From Cocos nucifera (Eukaryota > Streptophyta > Magnoliopsida > Arecales > Arecaceae): a stretch of DNA of 64,000 nucleotides. The number at the start of each line of letters is the position of its first letter. The first letter of the stretch is position 1. Below, piece after piece: positions 24,035 to 33,967 of the stretch. The notes beneath the pieces are model-generated. The model was given only the letters and a program-made list of their open reading frames with translations. It did no database searches and was not told the DNA's origin. Where the stretch lies: contig QRFJ01005045.1 of the NCBI GenBank assembly GCA_006176705.1, positions 1-64,000 of the forward strand, given 5' to 3'. A program made the translations under genes and the position numbers.

Positions 24035-25866
24035 TGAAGGAAAACCCTATTTCCTAGCATAGGATCGTTCAGATCTGATTGGATCTAAAGAAATATTTAA
24101 AAAAATTTTCTTCTAAAATCCTAATCAGATTTGAGATATCTTGAATCTGATCCTTTAAGATCTGATATTAAGATTAAAACTAAAATTAAATCTAATTAAT
24201 TTCATACCTTGTATTTTGGGTAATCAGATTATCCTGTGATGTTCATGATCTATCTCGAGGTTCTGGAAGGAGCCATGCACACGTCTAGCCTCTACCAATA
24301 TCCACTCAGGCAGGATTTGGACGTCTTCTTCTTGCAAATTTTTTCTCCAAATATTAGATCTAAATCTGATCTAGAAGTCCTTCAAAATAATTTCTGAAAG
24401 CAGCATGTCCATCTCACAAACACCATCACGTAGATGTTGAACTCATCATAAATTTGATTGGATCTTCTTCTCAAATTTATTTCCAATCTTTGGCAGTTAG
24501 AAGAAGGGGAGAGAGAGGATCAGAGAGGGCATGGAAGATGGAAGGGGTGACAGCCTTTGGGTATCAAAATTATTTCTTCCATGAAGAGCCTTAGCGCAAG
24601 GGTTCTTATACAAAAGCATGGCACCAAGTTAAAGTCCCTCTTTGATCAAAATCCTTATTTATTCAATAATTGGGACTCCTAGACTTGATCTCCATAAAAA
24701 TTCCGAGATCCCATCTAATTTTGATGCCATAAATCAATGTAGAAGGTGGTGGCATGAGTAGATAAGGAAGAGTCCACTGCACTTAGGACTCTTCCCTTAA
24801 GAGTTTGATCTAAATTAAACTCTATCAAAACTTAGTCTAAACATCTCTAAAAATCACAAAATTTAATACACCCAATGTATGACTTATGCCCTATCACATC
24901 CAAAAATTAGATCAAAAAAATCTTTAGAGAATTTTCTAAAAGCCTCTGATCAGGTGACCCTCAATTCTCTTAATTAGGTCAAATTTTGACCCTAGTCCAA
25001 TTGACTATGAATGGATTTAATTTCTATAATTAATCTGATTGGACTTATTCTAGTCAGATGAAAATAAATTCATTCAAAATACAAGAATGAGTCAAGTCAA
25101 ATTTGACTCAGTTGTGATGAATCAGAAAGATTACAGAAGAAAGTCAGGCTCAATCATTTGCTAGCATGATTACCTTGAACCTGATTGGATCTAATCTAAA
25201 TCAATCGAACTAGGTTAGCTCAATTGATGACATCCAGACCCAAACCTTTATTTGTGTGATCCAGTTAGATTCAATTCTATATGGTAATGAGACATGTTGT
25301 GATCTTCATCATCGACATCATTGAAACACCTTTCGATGGATCAAAATATTTTTGATTCATACAATTATAACGATAGATCATCAAAATCATTCTAAATGCT
25401 CCCAAAATTCATCAATGATGCCTAGTAGTATATGGTGGCAACCCATCAGAATTGAAAATGAATCTCTCGATCTAGCTACCTATGTAATTGGGTCCTTCTA
25501 TCTTGAGCCTCGACAGGATTAGGGTTAAGATGAACTCGTCAAACCCAATGTTCGTCATATGAATTAATCATTCGATTCGAGTCCAATGTGAAAATCCTAA
25601 TCGAAACTCTTTCTATCATCTTCACTCTATCATGGCCATGGTCTTAAGAATTCAATCTCATGATTATCATTGGGCTACTCCTCATCTACCGAGGTAGATA
25701 GATCCCCTATTAGTGTAATCCAATTCATACAACGAACATGCTATAGCCAACATACAACTTAGGGTTCCGAATGGCTAGGAGATCGAGTATTGATGTAGTC
25801 AAATTATAACACCCTCAAGATGAACTATCGATGCATCTTAGATCAAAGAACCAGATACACCACTAC
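24035..25866 (-). repeat. 3' LTR of element C, left part
   Basis: Starts TGAAGGAAAACC directly after the 2c leader and runs in family 1 LTR sequence to ACTAC at 25862-25866, where element D inserted. It continues at 36249. Joined length is about 2.26 kb, as expected for the family. It is roughly 10% different from the 5' LTR of C (53677 on), so C is much older than D. Confidence 0.88.
25862..25866. repeat. Left target site duplication of element D (ACTAC)
   Basis: ACTAC immediately before TGTTAGATAT, repeated at 36249-36253 after the 3' LTR. Five-base duplication is typical for Ty1/copia integrase. Confidence 0.95.
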
Positions 25867-27191
25867 TGTTAGATATATGTGCCCTAGAAGCCAGAATTGG
25901 CTGACACTTGTAATACACTTCTAGGGGCAAAATTGTAATTTTAACTATAATCAATGAAATGGGTTATTTTCTATCACACCTGTGTATTTAGTGTCTGTGA
26001 TACATCCTTTGAGTTAATGGTAATGATAATTCATATTTTCAAGAGTTGAAAATTTAAGACATGAATAATCATTATTAACTCATAAACAGCTCCCGACCAT
26101 AGGATCATCACGAGGATGGTGATTGATCCGAAAGGTTGGTGTACGATCGCTTCTCTTTAGTAGATGAGTCTTGAGTCTACGGTGTGGAGACACCGGAGCG
26201 AGAGTACAGGTACTCGTTAGAGAACGAGGGCACTGAGCGTGACCACCTCGAGTAGTCATTAGGAAGTCTACCTTCTCGTCAATGACTGACTCGATGCTGT
26301 AGTAGTGTGTCTGGTTCTTTGACCTGAGATGCATCGGCAGTTCACCTTGAGGGTGTTATAGTTTGACTACACCATTACTCGGTCTCCTAGCCATATGGAA
26401 ACCCTGAGGTGTATGTTGGCTGTGACATGTTCATTGTAGGAACTGGATTGCATCAAGATGGAATCTATCTACCTCGGTGGTAGAGGAGTAGCCCTATGAT
26501 GATCATGAGAATCAAGTCCAGAAATCCATGGCCATGGTAAAGTGAAATAATAGAAAGAGTTTCTATTTAGATTTTCACATTGGACTCGAATTCGAATGAT
26601 TACATCATATGACAGAGACTAGGGTTTGACGAGTTCACCTTAACCCTAATCTGATCGGGGCTCAAGATAGAAGAATTGAATCACATAGGTAGCTGCACCA
26701 AGAGGTTCACATTCAGCTCTGATGGGTTGCCACCATATACTGCTAGGTGTCACTGGTGGATTTTGGGAGCAATTAGAATGATTTAGATGATCGATCATTC
26801 TAGCTATTCGAATCAGAAGAGTTCTGATCCATCGAAAGGAGTTTCGATGATGTCGATGATAGAGATCATGACATATCCCATTACCATACAGAACTGAACC
26901 TAACTGGGTCACACAAATAAGGGTTTGAATCTGGTGATCATCAATTGAACTGATCTAGTTCAATTGATCTGAATGAGATTCAATTAGGTTCAAGGAAATC
27001 GTGCTAGCACTCGATTGAACCTAACGTTCTTCTTTTACTATCACAAATAAGTTGTCCTGACTGAGCCAAAGGAGTTTGTGCTCAATCAGAGGCCTTCATA
27101 TGGTCTGACTGGAGGTTGTCCAAGTCAGAATAGGTTGTCTTATTTGTAAGACATTACCTGCCATTTTTGGTCACCTGCCATTTCTTGTTCT

Positions 27192-27258
27192 TTGACTTTG
27201 GTCAAAAGTCTACCTTTGACTGGTCAAACGTTGACCATTGACCCTTTGACTTTTGACC
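27192..27258 (+). promoter_or_regulatory. Cluster of eight W-boxes in D 5' LTR U3
   Basis: Eight TTGAC(C/T) cores in 67 bases, at 27192, 27216, 27231, 27238, 27246 and 27253 on the plus strand and 27200 and 27222 reversed. They lie about 310-375 bases upstream of the TATA box. TTGACY is the binding core of plant WRKY factors, and clustered W-boxes are typical of wound- and pathogen-responsive promoters. All eight are intact in the 3' LTR too (35291-35357). Confidence 0.65.
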
Positions 27259-27565
27259 ACATGTCATGCACCTATTGGAGAGCTGGTGGGGGCCTGTCCT
27301 CCTACCAGAACCTGGCAAGGAGAAGGGCGCACGCCAAGGGTGGCGTGAGCCCTAAGTAGGAGGCGCCTAGGAGTCCTTGTTGGATAAGGACTCCACCTCC
27401 CTTTTGGATTCCAATCAGAGTTCTACTAAGAATCCAGTTTGACTGGTCTTAGGCACCCTCTAAGGAGGAATCCAGGGGTCTCTATTCCAACCAATCAGAT
27501 TTAGATCTGATTTCACAAAGGGTTGTGATTGGTTGAGAGGAAGAGGAGTTGGATCACAAGAGGTC

Positions 27566-27573
27566 TATAAATA
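27566..27573 (+). promoter_or_regulatory. TATA box of D 5' LTR
   Basis: TATAAATA in a GC-richer context, in the position expected for the U3/R border of a 2.28 kb LTR. It is conserved in the 3' LTR (35664-35671) and in element A (8285-8292, minus). Transcription would start near 27600. Confidence 0.75.
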
Positions 27574-28150
27574 AGACCCTGCGCCCAACCCTAATCCTAA
27601 GTAAGAGTGAATGCTATTAGACACGCCCCAAGGCTGCCTCTCCCCTCCTTCTCCACGCCATAGTCTCTTCTCCCCTTGCTCTCCACGTCCAAAAGTGTTT
27701 TGGATTTAGATTGGTGCGATTCAGATCAAGGAAAGGCGATCAAAAGCAAGAAGGCTGCGCTGCTGCAAAAGGACGACTGCAGATCTTCAAAAGAGTTTTG
27801 AAGATCCTCCAGATCAGATCCAGATCTGATTTTTGGAGGTGTGATAGAGAAGAAGAGGTTCTCCAGATCCAACTCGAGTGGATACCGGTAGAGGCCAGGC
27901 GCTTGCGTGGCTAAGATCCAGAACCTTCCGCTGCAATCAGGATCATCTACAGGGTAATAGGATTACCCAAATCAGGTAAATTGAATTTGATTTAATTTAT
28001 CTTGTTTTATTTTATTTATTAAAATAATAAGAATCAGATCTGAAACTTATCAAGATCTGATTGAGATCAAGAGAAAATTTTTGAAATATATCTCTTGATC
28101 TAATCAGATCTGGACGAACCTGGACCGGGAAATCAGGATTTCCCTTCAAC

Positions 28151-28162
28151 TGGTATCAGAGC
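28151..28162 (+). other. Primer binding site of element D
   Basis: TGGTATCAGAGC, two bases after the LTR end, complementary to the 3' end of initiator Met tRNA. It is intact, so minus-strand synthesis could still be primed on D RNA. Confidence 0.95.
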
Positions 28163-30023
28163 CATGGTTCTAAAGATTGTTTAGATCTGATTTTAATTTT
28201 ATTTTAATTAGAAAATAAAGTGATTTCAGATGTCACATGAGATGTGATCAGATCTGAAATCAGAAAAATTAAAATTAAATGATTTGGATCTAAGATTAAG
28301 AAGATATGCATGACTAGTTCTAGAATAGAATAGTTCTATAGAATAGTTTTGCATGTCTTTGATTTAATCTGATTAAATCATACTTTAGATCTTCTTATTT
28401 ACTATTTTATGATATTATAAGTGTTATAATAACATCTGATAAATAGCAAATAAAAATTATTTAATTTTAAATATCATATGAGATATGATAGATGCATGTC
28501 TAGACTAGTTGTAGAATAGTTCTACATAATTGTCTAGATTAGAATTTATTTTGATTAGATCAATTTAAATCTAATTTTTTAGATTATTATGAGATAATTT
28601 AGATCTGAAAACATGCATGATTTGATACATGAGATGTATGCAAAATATGCCTTGATTAGATCTAAATTTGTATATGAGATATATGATATAGATCTATAAC
28701 TGTTTTGTAGATTTACATGTTCCTGATTAAGGCGTTCCTCTTGGCCGTCCGGTCATAAGAATGAAGAAGGGTTTAAAGGCCCTCTCTTCCCATTCGATGG
28801 GGTGTTCTTATGACGTGTAGGGGTGCTGCGTATTCGTCCTTAATCAGAAACCCAAAACTTACTTTCTGCAAAACCCTAGATCCTGAAACCCTAGGATTTA
28901 TTGTGCATATTTTGTTTATGAACCCAACTTAATTAAGAATTAAGTTTATGAAATATTAATTAGGTCTAAAATTGAGAATTTCAGATCTAAGACATATTCA
29001 TAATACTGGGTTCGGGCTTGGGTAGCTCAATTAGGTCTAAGCGGTTGATCAAACCGAATCAAGAGTTGGTTAGATGGGATCAACAATGCTTAAATTGACC
29101 AGCCTAATAGGATTAAGTCTGGGTCAAGATCGAGTCACGATCAAGCAAGACCTAATTAGGCTCAGAGGTTAGAGTCTGGATTGTAGGCTAACCCAATTGG
29201 TTCTGACTCAACAATTTGGTGTCTAAGGTAAGTTTGGCACAGACGACCGACTGGTTTTTAATTGGAAGCTACTCGACCTGAATGCGTTCTTGTGCGAGTT
29301 AACGGCATATTCCTTCCACCGGTCTCACTTACCTAGCCATATCTGTTGACACAGTTCTGATCTGAGGTGGTCAATAATCCGAGCTGACCCATGCCACTAG
29401 GTTAGTCATAATTGTTATGACTAAGCCAAGTCTAGTTTAATGAGACCTGAATCAATTCTCCCTAAGAAAAGATTAAGTCTGAGGTCTTCCACCATTGTAG
29501 ACGTGCGGGCCCTTCCCGGAGGTTGATTGTTCTCGGCTGGATACAGTGGCTCAGTTGCACCGGGAAGACGCAACCATGTCTATTAGGCATTGGATGCTAT
29601 GGGCTGGAGGATGAGTTGGGCTCAATATTCCGGATACGGTGAGAGACCCAATTAGGAACCCAGTCTATGCAAATGGTGGGTCTGACTTAACTAAGGAGTG
29701 GATCAATATTCCGGATACGGTGAGATTCATGAATTAGAGACCAAGTTTGGGTGCACCATGATTAGAGAATCATTGAACAAGAGTTGTTCACTCATTGGCT
29801 AACCCATCACCAATAACTGTTAGCTGAGGTGATGAGTCAGTTGGTGAGACCGCACCACCCACTAGAAATCATCAATCGCGGAGATTTTTCGCATCTCTAC
29901 AGAGGGAGTGTAGGGATCCGAGAAAATAGTGGGAGCTAATTTGTTTAAAAATAAAATCCCTAAACAAATTGGTCAAGTCAAAATTACAGTATCTAACTAG
30001 AATCTTTGACTCTCTACAGGAAA
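28163..30023 (+). other. Element D untranslated leader
   Basis: 1.86 kb with no significant ORF between the primer site and the gag ATG. It aligns with the leaders of A and C. AT-rich near the primer site (28190-28700) and more mixed later. Nothing in it resembles a gene. Confidence 0.8.
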
Positions 30024-30912
30024 ATGTCTGCGTCCAACCCACTGGCACGTATCCTAGACACACATAGACTGACTGGACCCAATTATAAAGATTGGCTCAG
30101 GAACTACAAAATTGTTTTGGGTTCAGAGAAGTTAACACATGTTTTGGACCAGGACCCTCCCACCTTACCAGCTCGTCCATCCACTGAACAGAGAGCGTCT
30201 CTGGAAAAATGGATTGACGAAGACAATAAGGCCAGATACTACATGTTGGGCTCGATGTCTGATGAGCTCCAGCGCCAACATGAAGATATCGGAGACTGCT
30301 CGCCAAATGTTGGCTCACCTGCAGGAGATGTTTGGTGAACAGAGTCGCGCAGCCAAATATCAAGTCACGAAATGACTTTTTAAGGCTAAGATGCGTGATG
30401 GGCAGTCAGTCCAAGATCACTGTCTGACAATGATCAAGGACATGGAAGAGCTTGAGAAGCTCGGTGTGAAGTTGGACTTGGACTTGCAGAACGATATTAT
30501 TCTGCAATCCTTGACTGATGCATATGGGCAATTCATCATGAATTACCACATGCATAAACTTCAAAATTCCTTGGCCGAGTTGATGAATATGCTGGTTACC
30601 GCTGAGCTTTCTATGAAAGGTTCTAAAGGCTCAGTTCTTGCTATGGAATGGACTTCTTCCAAAAGAAAGTCTTATGGAAAGAAAAAGAAGTCTGTGAAAA
30701 AGCAAAAGGTAGAAGGATCAAAGAAGAAGAAGGCAGAACCGAAGAAAAAGGTCGATGGCAAAGGAAAGTGTTTCCATTGCAACAGCGACGGCCATTGGAA
30801 GCGGAACTGCCCTACTTACCTGGCCACCCTGAAGAACAAGAAGGAAGGTCCTTCTGGAGGTATGCTCGTTATTGAGTCTAACCTTACGGTTTCTTCTGCA
30901 TCCAGTTGGGTG
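30024..30912 (+). pseudogene. Element D gag, frameshift plus stop
   Basis: The capsid protein of the copia particle. The ATG at 30024 starts MSASNPLARILDTHRLTGPN, followed by the W-rich N-terminal gag motif and MLGSMSDELQRQHED. One extra G at about 30291 shifts the frame, and in the restored frame TGA at 30373-30375 ends it. The rest is open from 30391, with the C-terminal capsid (ELMNMLVTAELSMKG), a Lys-rich stretch and an intact CCHC zinc knuckle CFHCNSDGHWKRNC (30769-30810), which would bind genomic RNA. Upstream in-frame codons before the ATG exist only from a TTG, so I prefer 30024. The TGA is also present in element A. No full-length gag can be made without readthrough and frameshifting. 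Confidence 0.88.
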
Positions 30913-31430
30913 CTTGACTCTGGTTCTAGTGCTCATCTGTGCACTTCTATGCAGGGTCTTGAGGATAGCAGGAGGCTGAGGGATGGAGACATGATCCTAC
31001 GCGTCGGTAATGGAGCAAGAGTTGCTGCAGTAGCCGTGGGAACATACCCTCTGTGATTACCATCTGGTTTAGACTTAGTTTTAAAAGACTGTTATTATGT
31101 GCCTGCAGCTAGCAGGAATTTGATTTCTGTTTCATGCTTAGCACAAGAAGGTTATGTGATCACCTTCTTTAAGGACCATTGTAACATTCTTTATGAAAGA
31201 AATAAAATTGCAAATGGTTTCCTTGTTAATGGTCTTTATCAGTTGCATATTGATGTACCTGTTTTAACTATCGAGCAAAACGTGAATGCCAAACGACCTA
31301 GGGATAGTCCAAACGACAGATATCTATGGCACCTGAGATTAGGTCATATAGCAGAAGATAGGATTAACAAATTGGAGAAAAATGGGCTTTTGAGTCATAT
31401 CCAACTTGTGAATCTTGTCTTCAAGGCAAA
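30913..31430 (+). pseudogene. Element D protease and pre-integrase domain, stop and 16-base deletion
   Basis: The aspartic protease active site DSG is at 30916-30924 (VLDSGSSAHLC), intact. TGA at 31054-31056 replaces an arginine codon (CGA in element A), a likely methyl-cytosine deamination. Reading resumes with YYVPAASRNLISVSCLA in the segment open from 31099. The pre-integrase zinc-binding His pair (WHLRLGH, 31330-31347) is present, as is the Cys pair (CESC, 31407-31418), but a 16-base deletion near 31388 between two TTGAGT repeats shifts the frame between them. Elements A and C do not have this deletion. Confidence 0.87.
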
Positions 31431-32864
31431 ATGACTAAACTCCCTTTTGTTGGACATGGGGAGAGGGCCACAGATCTCCTTGCCCTAGTACATACTGATG
31501 TGTGCGGCCCATTCGATGTGCCGGCTAGAGGCAATTTTGTCTACTTCATTACCTTTACCGATGATCTGTCTAGGTATGGGTATGTGTATCTTATGAGACA
31601 TAAGTCTGAAGCCTTTGAAAAGTTCAAAGAATTCAGACATGAAGTAGAAAAACAAACTAGAAAACCCATTAAGGTTCTTCGATTAGATCGAGGAGGTGAA
31701 TACCTTAGCCGGAAATTCCTAGACTATCTTAAGGAAAATGGCATAGTCTCTCAATGGACTCCACCAGGAACACCTCAACTCAACGGGGTTTCAGAATGGA
31801 GAAATCGGACTCTATTGGATATGATTCGATCCATGATGAGCTTCACAGACCTTCCTGATTTTCTTTGGAGACATTCATTATTAACTTCAATCTATTTACT
31901 AAATAGGGTTTCCTCTAAAACCGTTCCTACCACACCGTATGAGATATGGCACGGTAAGAAACCAAGTCTGAGTCATCTCAGAATTTGGGGTTGTCCGGCT
32001 TATGTCAAAAGACAACAAGCGGACAAGTTAGAGTTTAGGTCCTTTAGAGCTCGATTCATAGGATATCCTAAAGAATTATTAGGATACTATTTCTACATTC
32101 CAGAAGACCACAATGTGATTGTGAGTCGACATGCCACATTTCTTGAAAAACAGTTTATTCAAGATAGTGGCGTTGGAAAGCAGATTAAGCTTGATGAGAA
32201 AGTCTCACAAGCAGAACGAGCTAAGGACCAAGTGGAACCAAATCAGGTTGAGCCAATAAGAACACTACCTCCTCCACCTCATAGATCGGAAAGAGTTTCC
32301 CATCCCCCTGAAAGATACTTAGGTATTATTTCAGAGGATGTAGAGGAAATGTTCCTCATAGGTAATGGTGCTCATGGTGATGATCCCAAAACCTACAACG
32401 AGGCGATATCAGATATTGACTCCGAGAAATGGCTTGAGGCAATAAAGTCAGAAATCGACTCGATGCACTCAAACCAAGTCTGGACCTTGGTAGATCCACC
32501 AGAAGGTATAGTACCTATTGGGTGTAAATGGATCTTCAAGAGAAAGATTGGTGTAGATGGGAATGTGGAGACATTCAAGGCTAGATTGGTGGCAAAAGGT
32601 TATAGTCAACGTGAAGGCATTGACTATCAGGATACCTTTTCCTCGGTAGCTATGCTAAAATCCATCCGCACATTGCTTGCTGTTGCAGCCTATTTCGATT
32701 ATGAAATATGGCAAATGGACGTGAAAACGGCATTCCTAAATGGATATCTTGAGGAAGATATCTATATGGAACAGCCGCTAGGTTTCACATCCAGTGATAC
32801 TGATCACAAGGTTTGCAAGCTGCAAAGGTCCATATATGGACTTAAGCAAGCATCTCGGAGCTAG
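31431..32864 (+). pseudogene. Element D integrase and N-terminal RT, 477-codon open segment
   Basis: Longest open segment of the window. The integrase core (rve fold) has the catalytic triad visible: Asp at 31497 (HTDVCGP), Asp at 31686 (RLDRGGEY) and Glu at 31794 (GVSEWRNRTLLD). The copia-specific C-terminal end TPYEIWHGKK and LRIWGCPAYV follow. RT begins about 32430 (WTLVDPPEGIVPIGCKWIFK) and has QMDVKTAFLNG (32712-32744). TAG at 32862-32864 replaces the conserved Trp of the ASRSWN motif. The integrase itself looks catalytically intact but is cut off from gag-protease upstream. Confidence 0.9.
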
Positions 32865-33953
32865 AATACTCATTTCAATGATGTGATCAAAAAGTTTGGT
32901 TTCATCAAAAAGGAAGAGGAACCATGTGTTTTCAAAAGGGTCAGTGGGAGCGCTGTTGTCTTCCTCGTATTGTACGTGGATGACATCCTCCTTATTGGGA
33001 ATGATATTCCCATGTTGACATCAGTCAAGATGTGGTTGTCCAAGGAATTCTCCATGAAAGACCTAGGTGAAGCATCCTTTATTCTAGGAATTAAGGTCTA
33101 TAGGGATAGACCGAATAGGATGCTAGGACTTTCACAGAAGATGTACATAGAGGAAGTACTAAAGAGGTTTAGTATGGAAAACTCTAAGAGGGGATTAATA
33201 CCCTTCAGACATGGTATTCATCTTTCCAAGAAGATGTGCCCCAGCACACCTGAGGAAATAGAACGCATGAGCAAGATCCCTTATGCTTCTGCAATAGGGA
33301 GCCTCATGTATGCCATGCTATGTACACGACCTGATATAGCCCATGCTGTGAGTGTCACAAGCAGATATCAGTCAAATCCAGGTGAAGAACACTGGACTTC
33401 TGTGAAATGTATCCTTAAGTACTTGAGAAGAACTAAGGATATGATGTTGGTCTTTGGTAACGGAGAACTCCAAGTTCAGGGATACACAGACTCGGACTTC
33501 ATGTCCGATATAGATGATCGAAAGTCGACATCTGGAAGTCTATTTGTGTGCAATGGTGGAGCTGTCAGCTGGAAGAGTTCCAAGCAAACTGTGATAGCAG
33601 ATTCCACCATGAAAGCAGAATATATAGCTGCATCAGAGGCTGCAAAGGAAGCGTTCTGGTATAAGAAGTTTGCTGCAGAAATTGGAGTAATGCCATCAGA
33701 TGCCATTCCTCTTTACTGCGACAACAATGGCACCATAGCCCTTGCTAAGGAGCCGAGGTCTCACCAGAAGTCCAAGCACATTGAGCGGCGATATCATCTC
33801 ATCCGCGATTACCTTGAGAAAGGTTACGTTGAGGTCAAGAGAGTCAACTCCGCAGATAATGTGGCAGACCCACTTACAAAGCCGTTGGGCCAGCAGAAGA
33901 TCGAAGCCCACCTTGAGAAGATGGGACTTAGACTTGTAGCCAATTGGCTTTAG
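32865..33953 (+). pseudogene. Element D RT C-terminal half and RNase H, open segment
   Basis: Continues in frame after the TAG. The RT catalytic motif YVDD is at 32973-32984, and copia thumb motifs follow (FSMKDLGEASFILGIKVYRD, YASAIGSLMYAM). RNase H has Asp at 33489 (YTDSDF), Glu in MKAEYIAASEA (about 33620) and Asp in LYCDNNGTIALAKEP (about 33718), and ends QKSKHIERRYHLIRD with the family terminus and TAG at 33951. All catalytic residues are present, so only the upstream stop separates it from the integrase-RT segment. Confidence 0.9.
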
Positions 33954-33954
33954 G

Positions 33955-33967
33955 ACAAGTGGGAGAT
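33955..33967 (+). other. Polypurine tract of element D
   Basis: ACAAGTGGGAGAT right before the 3' LTR TGTTAGAT. It primes plus-strand DNA synthesis during reverse transcription. Confidence 0.85.

Larger units (their letters stand above)
25867..28148 (+). repeat. 5' LTR of element D
   Basis: 2282 bases from TGTTAGATATATG to CCCTTCA. U3 spans to about 27595 and carries the W-box cluster (27192-27258) and TATA box (27566-27573); R-U5 runs to 28148. Of about 20 transition differences from the 3' LTR, about 17 have A or T here and G or C in the 3' LTR, and the element A LTR agrees with the 3' LTR wherever I compared. Confidence 0.95.

Noticed and set aside
27711..27914. 67-codon ORF in R-U5, repeated at 35811-36014 and 7948-8169 (minus)
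   Set aside because: It is repeated only because the LTRs are near identical, its start varies between copies and it has no recognisable domain.
28151..28172. tRNA-like sequence
   Set aside because: The match to methionine tRNA is only the short primer binding site; there are no tRNA arms.
30006..30023. Gag start upstream of 30024
   Set aside because: The longer reading begins at a TTG; the ATG at 30024 has the conserved gag N-terminus directly after it and is shared with elements A and C.
30373..30375. Programmed stop readthrough in gag
   Set aside because: The TGA is shared with A but C has AGA, it lies mid-capsid rather than at a gag-pol border, and other disabling lesions flank it; a fixed nonsense mutation is simpler.
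31431..32864. Possible domesticated integrase gene
   Set aside because: The 477-codon open stretch sits inside element D in its normal place, ends at a nonsense codon within RT and has no separate promoter or host context.
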